Shown here piece after piece: positions 1 to 10,131 of a stretch of 64,000 bases of DNA. The stretch comes from Hexactinellida sp. DTS-2022 (Eukaryota > Porifera > Hexactinellida). The translations under genes and the position numbers were made by a program. The stretch's first letter is position 1. Each line of letters begins with the position of its first letter. The stretch is from positions 124,001-188,000 of the forward strand of contig JAPNXP010000007.1 in assembly GCA_028753945.1 (NCBI GenBank). The letters run 5' to 3'. The notes under the pieces are model-generated. The model saw nothing but the letters and a program-made list of their open reading frames with translations. It was not told where the DNA came from and made no database searches.

Positions 1-143
1 ATTACTGGGAAGGGGATACACCGGATCCATCGGAACTGGTTATACCGGATGATTACTGGGAAGGGGATACACCGGATCCATCGGAACTGGTTATACCGGA
101 TGATTACTGGGAAGGGGATACACCGGAACCGGATTTTTTTTAA
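1..143 (+). CDS. Acidic tandem-repeat protein, C-terminal fragment
   Basis: The reading frame is open from the window edge (codons from base 3) to TAA at 141-143. It encodes at least two perfect copies of a 17-residue unit, YWEGDTPDPSELVIPDD (51-bp DNA period), then a short degenerate end. The 3' flank shares a stretch (Ctttagcattttgtataga, then the agtagctcccactagag block) with the flank after the gene ending at 1212, so the two are probably tandem duplicates whose repeat units diverged. The protein is strongly acidic, rich in Pro, Asp, Glu and Tyr/Trp, and probably disordered. I recognise no family. The start lies outside the window. Confidence 0.55.
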   Translation, partial: YWEGDTPDPSELVIPDDYWEGDTPDPSELVIPDDYWEGDTPEPDFF

Positions 144-849
144 TTATAGTGTATTAACCTTTGTATTATCCTTTAGCATTTTGTATAGAAAGTAGCTCCC
201 ACTAGAGGGAGTCTTGATGGAAAAGAAAAACTAAATGAAACTTTGTAATTTTAGATATAAACTACGTTCTGTTGTGGAAAATGTATAAAATTAAATTGTC
301 TTTCAATAGAAATACTGTCCTAAGGTCACTATATTACGAATTGTGTACGCCTAAAAGGTTATTTTTATATTACTTTATGGGGACTTTCGGCAGTTTTCGC
401 TCCTAAACGCAAACATATCCCAATTTATACGCCTCTAGGCTTATGGCGCGCTCCTGGATAAAATCATGGGTTATTGGGTATATAAATGGGATACGGGAAA
501 GTTCAAACAAGGAATTAATTATCCAGGAGCGCGAGACACTCCTTTTGGAGTGTGATTTTAGGAAAATTAGAATTTAGGAGCACGAAATTTTGAATTCTAA
601 CTCAAAGAATTGATCGACTAACACAGGATGTTTACAATACATTTTCATTCTTGCGTAATTATAACTATTTTAGTTCCAATAACAGGTATCTATTATGGAA
701 TCTCAGTAGATAAGTTATAAAAGGAATGGTATAGGACTCAAATGTAATTTGGGAAATTATTTGTAACTTTTCTATCGATTCGAAAGAGATAACATTCATA
801 ACAAACAAACAAACAAACAAACATTTTATTGTTTATTACATTTGAAAGA
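144..849. other. Intergenic stretch between the two acidic-repeat genes
   Basis: The duplicated 3' flank of the upstream gene (about 160-300) is followed by a diverged copy of a repeat carrying 'aggagcgcgaaatt'-like motifs (about 400-600) that recurs at 4.1, 9.7, 18.7 and 62.8 kb. After it come the putative core promoter of the next gene and a short (AAAC)n leader tract at 802-824. I see no coding exon here. Confidence 0.5.
716..723 (+). promoter_or_regulatory. TATA-box-like element TATAAAAG
   Basis: TATAAAAG lies 127 bp upstream of the ATG at 850. Initiation about 30 bp downstream (near 745-750) would leave a leader of roughly 100 nt that includes the (AAAC)n tract. No transcript evidence is available. 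Confidence 0.35.
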
Positions 850-1212
850 ATGTCTGATACAGAACAAAACACCTTTGATTATTTGGAAGGTATAAAGGAA
901 CCGGAAATACCGGAAGATAATTATTTGGAAAGTCTAGAGGAACCGGTTATACCGGATGATGATTACGGGGAAGGTATAAAGGAACCGGTTATACCGGATG
1001 ATGATTACGGGGAAGGTATAAAGGAACCGGTTATACCGGATGATGATTACTATGAAGGTATAAAGGAACCGGTTATACCGGATGATGATTACTATGAAGG
1101 TATAAAGGAACCGGTTATAGATGATTATTGGTGGGAAGGGGATATAGCGGATCTATCGGAACCAGGTATACCGGGTGATGGTTACTGGGATGATCTAGGG
1201 GATCTATTCTAA
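850..1212 (+). CDS. Acidic tandem-repeat protein (EGIKEPVIPDDDY repeats)
   Basis: The start is the ATG at 850; an in-frame upstream TTG is not a plausible eukaryotic start. The product is 120 residues. After a short N-terminus (MSDTEQNTFDYL) come about six copies of a 14-residue unit, EGIKEPVIPDDDYG/Y (42-bp DNA period). The first two are diverged, the middle four nearly identical, and the last degrades into a Trp/Gly/Asp-rich tail ending DDLGDLF. There is no signal peptide, membrane segment or cysteine. The protein is very acidic and likely disordered. A TATA-like box lies upstream at 716. The near-identity of the central DNA repeats points to recent slippage or homogenisation. A cytosolic linear-motif or mineral/ion-binding role is possible, but nothing here proves a function. 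Confidence 0.6.
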   Translation: MSDTEQNTFDYLEGIKEPEIPEDNYLESLEEPVIPDDDYGEGIKEPVIPDDDYGEGIKEPVIPDDDYYEGIKEPVIPDDDYYEGIKEPVIDDYWWEGDIADLSEPGIPGDGYWDDLGDLF

Positions 1213-1909
1213 TTTCTATAGGATCTATTCCGATTCTATTGTCCTTTAGCATTTTGTATAGAAAGTAGCTCCCACTAGAGAGTCTCAGTATAACAGTAAT
1301 TAACAACACTAATCTTACACATCTATAATCCCAGCACCAAAACCTACAGCAGAGGCTCCAAATACGAGTACTGATGGAAAGTAAAACTAAATGAAAATTT
1401 GTAATTTTAGATATAAACTACGATCTGTTGTGGACTATGTATTAAATTAAATTGTCTTTCAATAGAAATACAATCCCAGTAAACTCATACCTCAGAATGA
1501 GATGGTCCAATGCGGGTCACCCCCCCTCCCCCCTCTCACTACATAGATTCGAAGGGGTGTGGACTCGTTTGGAGATTAGTTAGGACTCTTATATACTTAA
1601 AATTTTATTGGTAAAGCCATTTTGACATATTTATGTTAGTTTCTATAGGAAAAAAGACAAGTTTTACTACCTATTTACTGAATAAAGTAACTAAAATGAA
1701 CAAAAAGGGAACTATTTAGGTGTTTTAAGCGTGCTTAGTCTTAATACTGATCTGATTTTAGAGAATTGTGCTCCATAAAATTATTTTTCCAATGCGGGTT
1801 TTTCGAGGACCTTCGCGGGTCAGCGGGTTTCGATGCTCAAATGCGGGTCAGTTGGGAGCTATGAAACTATTGTAATATGGACTTAACAGATCCATATTTG
1901 AGTACAACC

Positions 1910-2204
1910 TAGTGTGTTGTAAAATTTTCAAAAATTTTGTTTTCTATGGAAATTTCTGGAAATATTACATATTTCAAATTTAATATGCTTAGGGAACTAT
2001 ATTTGAAATTGCCGAACTTTTTGTGCTACTTAAGTTCTGTCATGATGAAAAATAACAAGCGCACAGTAACAACTCTACATTATAGATATGGTTTATCAAA
2101 ATTAAAAAAACTAGGTATATTTAATAATTTTTCCATGTAAAATTACCGGAAACTAGACAATTTTTTGGAAATTTCCTAGAAAATTTTCCGACCTTACAAC
2201 ACTA
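1910..2204. mobile_element. hAT-like MITE with 8-bp target duplication
   Basis: This 295-bp element has inverted ends (TAGTGTGTTGTAA on the left; TTACAACACTA on the right). It is flanked by direct copies of GTACAACC at 1902-1909 and 2205-2212. TIRs starting TAGTG with an 8-bp TSD match the hAT superfamily. The interior codes for nothing, so it is a non-autonomous MITE. Confidence 0.7.
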
Positions 2205-2272
2205 GTACAACCTTACCAAGGGGACATGAATAGTATTAACAAAATTCCAACTAATTTCAATGGCACTTAATA

Positions 2273-2412
2273 CAGTGGATGCTGGTTATAAGCACATCGT
2301 CGGGAACTGCACTTAATGTGCTTATAACCGACATAAATTATATAGGGTATATGGCAACCGTTTTTCAACATAATGTTCTTATAACCGGTATGCTTATATC
2401 CGATATCTACTG
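2273..2412. mobile_element. MITE family E (CAGTGGATGCYGGTTATAA ends)
   Basis: The terminal inverted repeats are CAGTGGATGCTGGTTATAAG and its inverse ending TACTG, flanked by TA. The interior is a hairpin around 'gtcgggaactgcactta'. Related copies lie at 6545, 19876, 46781 and 50981. The TA target and CAGT ends fit a Tc1/mariner/pogo-type non-autonomous element. Confidence 0.6.
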
Positions 2413-2720
2413 TACTAACACATTTCAATGGTACTTAATATCACCATGAGTTCATATAAGATATTGGGATCAGTTATATTTTCCATTTAACTGTTCCATT
2501 GGGGTCTGAAAAATGGTGAGTAATTATTAATAAATAACCTAAACAACAAACAATCACAAGATTTGATTAGTAAAATAAACTTTATAAATGGAGTAACCAA
2601 TATATTACATCACTGATCAAGCATCCTTTGGCTAAGCTAAACAAAAACAATCACAACAACAACAATAATATACAAATAACAATGATTAAGTTGAAATTAT
2701 ATACAGCAATAAAAACACTA

Positions 2721-5700
2721 TCAGATTGTCTCAACATAGCTCAATGGTACGAATCCTTTGTTCCCGTCAAGTTCCACATAAATCCACCCAGACCCATCGT
2801 TCTCAAGTAGCACCATTTCCCTCCCAACAGTTATAGAGAGCTCTCCATCAGAACTAGCGGCGAATTCGTACAGAGCTCTCACGCGGCCTATCGGGTGTAC
2901 GGCCTCCATTGAAGCTGAGGTCTCTATGGGACACAAAATGACATTATGACACTAGGTTATAACACCTTCAAAAGGATACCATGGTACATATTTATAAGAT
3001 CTGTGAAATGTCATCATGGCACTTTTTAAAACACCTATAAAATGTCATCGTGATACATATTTAAAACACTTGTAAAACAACATCATGGCACAGTTTATAC
3101 ACATATAAAACGACATAAATTTGATTTGGGAACTTTGGTAGACATTTCCCAATCTAACACAAGTTAAGCATCCCATATTATTCACATTCCTTATGGCCTT
3201 ACAATGCATTTATCACACAGAATACGTATCCCCCTGTGTGCTCACGACCATGGGTTTGGGTTAACATTTGTGATCCATGACCCATGGTGCTTTTTGGCCA
3301 TAGAAATTCCTGGATAAATAATCCCTGTTTGGGTAGCGTACATATTTTAACTCCTTCAAATCCTTCAAAGTGCCGGTCAAGAATATCCTAGATAAACCCA
3401 TGGCCCCTGGTGCTCACCTGACTCAGTGTACCATGTGCCAACATTTGTGAAACACATTTGTAAATACTATACTGCCACAGTAACAGAACAGTAACATAAA
3501 ACAGCTCCGTGACCCATGACCCATGGCCCCCTGGTGCTCACCTGATAATCCCTGTTTGGGTACCGTACATATTTTAACTCCTTAAAATGATGCCTCATCA
3601 TTGAATTATACCGATTATGTATTATGGCTGATACCTTTAGGGTGCCAAAAATTTAAATTGTTTAAAAAAGAAAATCTTAGATAAACCTCTGCCATGACCG
3701 ATGGCCCCCTGGTGCTCACCTGATTCCGAGGAGGCCTGTGCGTCCTTGAACTGCTCCGGCTGTTGGTAGGAGGTGTTTGCGGTCAGCGCAGGGGGCAGAG
3801 AGGCGGCGGAGGAGGAGGGGGTGTGGTAGTGAGTGTCCTGAGCGGCAGGCTCCTCGTCATCTGAGAAGTCGCTGTCCGTGTCAGCTGTGGATCTGCGACC
3901 CGAGCGGGGGTTAGGCTGTCGGGCGGTCTGGGACCTCAGGGGCTTAGCTTTCTAGGAATAAAGGGTGGGATAGTATAGTTCCTTATGGAACTAACTTCCT
4001 ATGATAGAGCAGTTATTATAGGAAGTTAATTAATTACAGTAGACTCTCGCTATTAATGTTTGTTCGTATTATCCGGTAGTCGTATTAACTGGAGCAAGGT
4101 GTTATCCAGGCGTGCTGGGCGCGCCTAAAGGAGCGTAATTTGGCAGGATTTTTATCTAGGAGTACAAAGATCGATGCTAGGCAACAAAATAGAGAGTTGC
4201 TCCCATAGACCTAATACAAGATGACTAATCTAGGCGTACAAAATGAAAACTGAACGAGCTCTAACAAAATCTAGGAGCGGGGTAATTTTTCCTGAAATAA
4301 AGCCTGAACTGGAGTAATTTGCATGTATTTGTATAGGCTAGGGGAATTAAACCTTGTACTCCTTAACCGATATTTCCCTTATTCGTGTTTCTATTAACAG
4401 AGTTTACTGTAGTTCATTATAACGGCATTTCTAATGCTTGTGGTTAATTAAGGATTCCTACAAATCTAAAACTTTGGGTGTGCATGTTAGTGCATCTTGT
4501 TCCGATTACAACAGTTCCTATATATTATAACAAGCTTTACTTACAACTGTCCTTATGTCGCTTTATTATACCTTATGTCGCTATTTATACCTTTTATCCC
4601 TATACATCCGTGTTCCTATTAACAGAGCTACTTACTGTATGATTTATCACTAACCTGCTTGCTCTGTTCCTCTCGCTTAATCACGATGAGTCTGTCCTCA
4701 TATGTCGTCACGGCAGGAGGGTCTATTATGCGGGAATTTGCGTCCAGCAATTCGGGTTTGGGAGGGGTGGCGGTCCCTTCCAGCTGATTGTGCCAGAACT
4801 GGTACTTGTATAGTTCCAGTTTCAACGAATCTCCGTTCTTCTTCTCCTCAGCGTACTGCTCCTGGGTCTATAAATAGAACACACATACAGTCGACAACAG
4901 TTAATTCAAACACTCAAGGGGAATATAAATTTGGTCGAATTTGCGAATTATCGAATTAGTATTGTATAGAAGGGGCTTCCAAGGGAAAATAAATTGTTCG
5001 AATTAGTGAAAGTTAGAATTAACGCTTGTCGACTGTATTCTAAGAACCCTGAGAGACTATTAAACTGGAACGACAAATTATCCTTGTTCAATAGTGTCAC
5101 TATTCACTTAACTAATTGGAACTATGACTTTCCCATTACACTCTCGTTAGTAGAGACACAAAGGGACCATGAAATATAATCCCATACCGACATTCGTATT
5201 ACTAAGTATTGAAAGGCTTTGAAGCGTACTGAAACCATGTATATACTAACCTAAACTTAGTATTAATCGGTGATATTAACCCTAACTATATACATATTAA
5301 CCGGAACTAAATGTATTATAACCTTAAGTATATATTAACCGTAACTAGTATGTAAGTATTTTAACCGTATCTTCGTATTAACCGTTACTATGTCCATATA
5401 ACTGTAACAGTAACTACAGTAGAGCCTCTGAACAACGGACACCTTGGGACCGGAACCGTTGTCCGTTATTTAGAGATTGTCCGCTATTTAGAGGTTGCTT
5501 TTCTATTAGACATATGCTAAATAAATAAATCCGTGCCACGAGGGTTGTCCGTTATTTAGAGGTTGTCCGCTATTTGGAGTGTCCGTTATGGGCGGCTCCA
5601 CTGTATACCATATTAACCGTAGCTTCTATTAACCGTAGCTTCATATTAACCGTACTATGTTAATATTAAATATGCCATATTAACCGTACTATGTTAATAT

Positions 5701-7967
5701 TAAATATGCCATATTAAGTTATTAACCGTACTATGTTAATATTTAATATGCCATATTAACCGTACTATGTTAATATTTAATATGCCGTATTAACCGTATC
5801 TTCTCACTACTAACTCCTCACCTGTCTGACATTCCCCAGAGCAGGATTCTTCTCGTATATGTCGAGCATGTGTTTGATGGCATTGAGAGACGCCTGGTTT
5901 TGAGACACATCTCTCTGTACCGCGTCAATCCGGTCCTTAATCATTTTCTTCTGCGGATTAGGCGCCAAATGGCTGTAGTCCTCTGCCTCGTCCAGTTTGG
6001 TATTTGTCGGTTTCTTTCCGGTCCGGAATATACCTTTCTTAGACGGCTTAGCCTATAGTGTTACGTAGCACTAATAGAACCAATGGTATACAATATTACT
6101 TGTACTAAGTTCAAATGTTATATAACGCTTCCAAAGGGGAGGGTTAATTAAGCAATAAACTCGGTTATAACGCTATGGAATATCTGTACAGTCAGGTCTG
6201 CTTATTATGAACAGTTATTCGTCTGAAGAACAAGCCCTATGGTCCCAATTTAACAACTTACATAGGGTTTGTATTAAGTTGAGTTCGCTTATTACAAAGT
6301 CTCTATTATGAACACAATTTTAGTTCCCTTGAATGTTCATAATAAGAGAACCTGACTATTAATGGATTAGTTCAGTAATTAGGCATTAAAATTATAACGA
6401 CATTTCTAACGCTTGTGGTTAATTAAGGATTCGTACAAATCTAAAACTTTGGCTGTGCATATTAGTGTATCTTGTTCCGATTACAACAGTTACTATGTAT
6501 TATACCAAGCTTTACTTATAACTGTCCTTATGTCGCTTTATGATACAGTAGATGCCGGATATAAGAACATAGTCGGGAACTGTATACAATGTTCTTATAA
6601 CCGGCATCTACTGTATCAGGAATTAACCCTATGCGCGTATTACAAGGAACATATCCATGGTTATGCCCACTTACAATTCCCAGCTGTAGACTAGGGGCTG
6701 CAGTGGTTCCATACTCCATAAACTCTCTATCCTCCGGAACTGGGAATCCAGATTTCTTCTGTTCCATGAACTGAATCAGATCTTTGTCGGCGCATATGTC
6801 CTTACCTGCAGGGTTGCATCAACTCATTTTGAGTTGGCAAAACAACTCATTTTTTGTCTACCATCTCATTCAAATTTCCTTCACCAACTCATTCAACTCA
6901 TTCAAGAAAATGAGTTGATTCTGCCAACTCATTTTTTATTGACTAATTGTATATTGTAACTAACGTATATCTTAAATCTTCAGTTTACTAATACTATTAC
7001 AGCTGCGTCGGTCGGCTCTCAAAAGTGATCCGGCCAAATTTGGATCTCCCTACGCATTAATGTTACGACAAAGTGAAAGTGGTCTGGCCATGGTCGGAAG
7101 TTACCTGACACCAGAATGTTGTCGTAACAGGTGTTAATAATCGGGAACACATGTCTCAGTCCTTCCACCAACTGTTCCTGTAGGAACTTGATGCGACACA
7201 CGCGACTCTGTTCCATCTTAAAGAACTTCTCGAATATCAGCGGCATTAGTCGGTAGTAGTGTTCCTACGGAGTCAGATAGAGGTAAACTCCAATATGGAA
7301 CTAACTAAATAACACCTATAATATGGAACTAACACCTATAATATGGAACTAACACCTATAATTTGGAACTATCTAACTAACTAATTCCTCAAATATGGAA
7401 ATAACCATAAACACCTCCGATATATAACTACGATCAACACTTTTCCAATGTGCTAACTATACATCTCAATATGCAACTAACTACCAATATGCAATATTGA
7501 ACCAATATCTCAATATGCAACTAACTATATACAATACATGTTATATGGATCCCAATCCCCTATACAATACTTGCTATCTAAACTAAACACTCTATAGGAA
7601 CAATGCAATATTGTACCTTTTGAGATTTGTTGAACTTATCAATGAACAGCTGATACTGATCCTTGTTTTCAGCCAAAGTTCTGTCTTTTGTTGTGACGAG
7701 GAGCTTAGCTTTATCTACCGAGTCTTTTGTCACCTAAAGGTAAACACATGTGTAAACAACTAGCTAGCTAACTAACTAACTATCTAACTAACTAACCATC
7801 TAGCTAACTAACTAGCTAACTAACTAACTAACTATCTATTTAACTAGCTAACTAACTAACTAGCTAACTAACTATCTATTTAACTAGCTAACTAACTAAC
7901 TAGCTAACTAACTATCTATTTAACTAGCTAACTAACTATCTATTTAACTAACTAACTAACTAACTAT

Positions 7968-7998
<31 letters not shown>

Positions 7999-9453
7999 CA
8001 TAACTATCTAGCTAACTAGCTAACTAGCTAGCTAACTAGCTAACTATCTAGCTAACTAACTAACTAACTAACTAACTAGCTAACTAACTATCTAACTGAC
8101 CTTAGGATTATACTCTACTTTCTCTAGATTGAGTTTGGCTTGAATAGCGTCCCTATGGGAGTCCTCGTATCTCCTCTTCATTCTATCCAGCTGTGCTATG
8201 TTCTGTTCGTGCTTGCTGCGCATAGTGGTCCCGTCATTCTAGATACATATTTATGTATAGAATAGAGTCATTCTAAAAGCTAAATGTGTACTCATTTAAC
8301 CAATGATGGAGTTTAATGACAAAATTAATAAGAAATACATATCTATAATTATCCAAGCCCATTAAAAACATCAGTTTTTGATTTATTAAATAATCTAGAA
8401 AATATGGATTAGACACTTTGGGATAACATATGTACTAGCCATTGTATTTCCGAGATCCGGGCAATTCCAAGTTAGTGTATAACACGTATATACAGTATAG
8501 AGTCTCCAGTAAAGCCGTCATATACAATACAGCATACACTATAACACGGCATAACACAACACTCTATAGCAAACCTGTATATTCCTCTTCTCTGCCTCCT
8601 TGTCATGCTGCAGCTGCAGCAGAGGCTTATACACATTAGCGGTTAGAGACTCCGCTATTCTCTCGTGCTGATTAGCCTCATCTCCCACCTCGTGCACGGC
8701 AACCGAGAAGGCTCTTTGGTATGAGAACAGCTCACTTCCGGACTGCTTAGTGTACTTGGGCATGTTCTTCTTCATCATCTCCTTACTCTTGCGCGCGAAC
8801 ACTAAACAATAGGCATACATCATAGGGAATTATAAGTAGTACTCGTTAGTACGAACACTAAACACAAGGCATTAATCATAGGGTTGTACCTAACTAACTA
8901 TATATCGGCCTACACCTTTATAAGGGAACTTTTAGGTCAAACTTGAAATTGTTTACGTTAAATTTCATCTTTTTCAAAAAAAATTAAAAATTAAGCTTTG
9001 CGAAGCATCTTTTTATATTGTTAAGGTGTTGGCCAATATATAGTAGAACCTCGTTAGTAGGAACACCAGGGGACCGTCAAAATGTGTTCGCCTTATCCGG
9101 AATTCGTATTAACCGGTGTCATTTGTATTGAAAAGGCTTTAAAGGGGACTGAAATAGTGTTCATATTAAGCGTGTTCCTACTAACGAGGTTCTACTGTAT
9201 AACAATCCCATATAATACCCTAACAACAGCTAGGGGACATAGGAATGCAGAATAACAACTCACTATTCTCCAGCTCTATTCTCTCCTTCGCAAACTGTGC
9301 ATACTTCTTAATATACTCTATTCCCTGGTCGGTATACTTAACCAGCTCATCATATTGGTCCCATAGTTCCAACCCGAAGTTCTGAGCCACAGATCCGTTC
9401 TGTTCGTACTGAGAGGAGTCTGTGTCGTTAACGCTCGCTTCTTCTGACGTCAT
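2721..9453 (-). CDS. FNBP1: TOCA/CIP4/FBP17-type F-BAR, HR1 and SH3 protein
   Basis: Ten GT-AG exons join in phase (complement 9453-9264, 8801-8575, 8238-8101, 7733-7617, 7264-7105, 6805-6675, 6052-5822, 4867-4655, 3951-3720, 2923-2721) and give 613 residues, close to vertebrate FNBP1/TRIP10. Residues about 20-300 match the F-BAR domain (LWDQYDELVKYTDQGIEYIK; a basic run at KSKEMMKKNMPKY). Residues about 330-445 match the HR1 coiled coil (YSHLAPNPQKKMIKDRI, MLDIYEKNP). A Ser/Asp-rich linker follows, then a C-terminal SH3 at about 560-613 (ALYEF, GWIYV, GFVPLSYVE). Family role: sensing curved membrane and linking Cdc42 to N-WASP/actin and dynamin in endocytosis. The start is the first Met of the FCH exon; untranslated 5' exons are not excluded. 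FNBP1, FNBP1L and TRIP10 are vertebrate paralogues, so the exact symbol is nominal. Confidence 0.9.
3400..3723. repeat. Three copies of a segment containing the exon-9 splice donor
   Basis: The plus-strand string 'ggtgctcacctga' with preceding 'atggccccctgg' occurs at about 3403-3421, 3523-3544 and 3702-3722. The last is the real 5' splice site of F-BAR gene exon 9 (minus strand: ATCAG|GTGAGCACC). The other two, 177-300 bp further into the intron, preserve the same donor. A second shared block, 'gggta(g/c)cgtacatatttta', lies at about 3333 and 3557. Confidence 0.6.
4436..4640. mobile_element. MITE family F fragment
   Basis: It contains the family hallmarks: 'taatgcttgtggttaatta', then 'caaatctaaaactttgggtg' and 'agtgcatcttgttccgatta'. 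Related copies lie at about 6.4, 14.8, 19.7, 46.2, 49.2, 51.1, 57.9 and 59.9 kb. A companion block, 'gtataggctaggggaatta', lies upstream at about 4334. It sits in intron 8 of the F-BAR gene. Confidence 0.5.
5417..5603. mobile_element. MITE family G (CAGTAGAGCCTCTGAACAAC)
   Basis: The ends are CAGTAGAGCCTCTGAACAAC and GGGCGGCTCCACTG, flanked by TA. The interior has one copy of a 'gaggttgcttttctattaga' block followed by 'ccgtgccacgag'. A second copy at 63117-63454 carries that block three times, so this one is the unexpanded reference. Confidence 0.65.
5608..5803. repeat. AT-rich minisatellite, 'taaccgtactatgttaata' units
   Basis: About four units of 35-45 bp containing 'taaccgtactatgttaata' and 'tttaatatgcca', preceded by diverged 'attaaccgtagcttc' units. 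It lies within intron 7 of the F-BAR gene, ending about 20 bp before the exon-7 donor. Confidence 0.6.
6189..6354. mobile_element. MITE family H (CAGTCAGGTCTGCTTATTAT)
   Basis: The ends are CAGTCAGGTCTGCTTATTAT and AATAAGAGAACCTGACT. The interior reads 'caagccctatggtcccaatt'. Other copies lie at 22303, 45909 and 53223, with a fragment at 61829. It lies in intron 6 of the F-BAR gene. Confidence 0.65.
6545..6613. mobile_element. Short MITE family E copy
   Basis: A 69-bp near-palindrome: CAGTAGATGCCGGATATAAG, a loop at 'gtcgggaactgt', then the inverse ending CTACTG, flanked by TA. It is inserted just 3' of a family F fragment (about 6400-6540). Confidence 0.6.
6822..6935. repeat. 'AACTCATTTT' palindromic repeat next to a 3' splice site
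   Basis: Seven or so direct and inverted copies of 'caactcattttgagttggc'-like words lie within 115 bp immediately upstream (in transcript sense) of the exon-6 acceptor of the F-BAR gene. It may be a degenerate MITE. Confidence 0.45.
7752..8097. repeat. (CTAA)n microsatellite
   Basis: Nearly pure 'ctaactaactagctaacta' tetranucleotide repeat with CTAG and CTAT variants, filling most of intron 3 of the F-BAR gene. Similar tracts occur at 45025 (as TTAG) and 50511. Confidence 0.85.
9042..9199. mobile_element. MITE family A (pogo-like)
   Basis: The TIR is AGTAGAACCTCGTTAGTAGG and its inverse ends ACTAACGAGGTTCTACT. The interior reads 'ggggaccgtcaaaatgtgtt' and 'gaattcgtattaaccggtgt'. It is in intron 1 of the F-BAR gene. 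This is the family whose terminus resembles part of the large satellite monomer. Confidence 0.7.
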
Positions 9454-10131
9454 GACTATAGCTAGCTACTTAGCAACCTCAGAGGGCATATGGAATGTTA
9501 AGTAGGTATACAGGAACCAAAGAGTAAACTTAGTTCCAGTTATAAGAGCCGTTCAAACGTTATGATACTGAAATTCCAGAAAATTAGACTTTTGTAACCT
9601 TTTTTTAAAAAAGCCATATTGTAATACAAAGGATGGTATGTCACACATTGGTTATGATATCTATTTGGAAGAGTTACGTAACGTTTGAATGACACTTTAT
9701 AAGGTTTCATTCGGGCGCGTAATTTGAAAGGTTAATAATTCTAGGCGCGTGAAAATCGAGAGATGTATTACATTTGTATTATGTCCCATTGACGTAATAC
9801 AAATGTATAATTAGGCGCGTGTAAGCTAACTAAATCAAGGCGCGTATAAGTACAGTCGACTCCGCTTAATAGAGTCACAGGTTAATAGATTTCTCCGCTT
9901 AATTGGGTCAAAATTTCACAGGATTTATAGGACGGAATGACAGTTTGGCTTAAAATATTTACGGTTAATAGATTTCTCCTCTTAATATGGTCAAAGTAAC
10001 CTGGTCCCGAGGTGACTCTACTAACAGAGTATACTGTATATAGCCTGTATGCTATCCATAGTAAGGAGAGTGGGTACATATGATATAACTAATAGCGACT
10101 ACACAGCGTATAAGAGTGTATGGTATAGGTG
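9454..10131. other. Intergenic DNA, F-BAR 5' end to CFAP97D 3' end
   Basis: It holds the F-BAR promoter region (no clear TATA), a copy of the 'taggcgcgt' repeat (about 9712-9846), and a family B MITE (9853-10036) ending about 95 bp before the CFAP97D-like stop. I see no further exon. Confidence 0.45.
9853..10036. mobile_element. MITE family B (CAGTCGACTCCGCTTAATAG)
   Basis: The left end is CAGTCGACTCCGCTTAATAG; the right end is 'actctactaacagagtatac' then TG, flanked by TA. The interior has repeated 'ggttaatagatttctccgct' and 'gggtcaaaatttcacaggat'. Copies lie at 11576, 21461, 49531, 61213 and 61329. Confidence 0.65.

Larger units (their letters stand above)
1213..2720. other. Intergenic DNA with short transposons
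   Basis: This stretch lies between the acidic-repeat gene and the stop codon of the F-BAR gene. It holds the duplicated 3' flank (1240-1300), a low-copy 'aatgcgggtca' motif repeated around 1508 and 1790-1855, a hAT-like MITE (1910-2204) and a 'GATGCCGGTTATA'-type MITE (2273-2412). I see no supported exon. Confidence 0.5.

Noticed and set aside
2628-2810. Plus-strand 60-codon frame opposite the SH3 exon
   Set aside because: Shadow of the minus-strand SH3 exon plus a CAA-rich 3' flank.
6413-6694. Open frame shared with 51008-51199 ([12 protein letters not shown])
   Set aside because: It is the same stretch of MITE family F read in two copies. The similarity is that of a non-coding repeat.
7019-7073. 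Possible extra F-BAR exon with acceptor 'gcgtag' and donor 'gtaata'
   Set aside because: Including it puts a stop at the following junction, whereas direct splicing 7105 to 6805 keeps frame and matches the family sequence.
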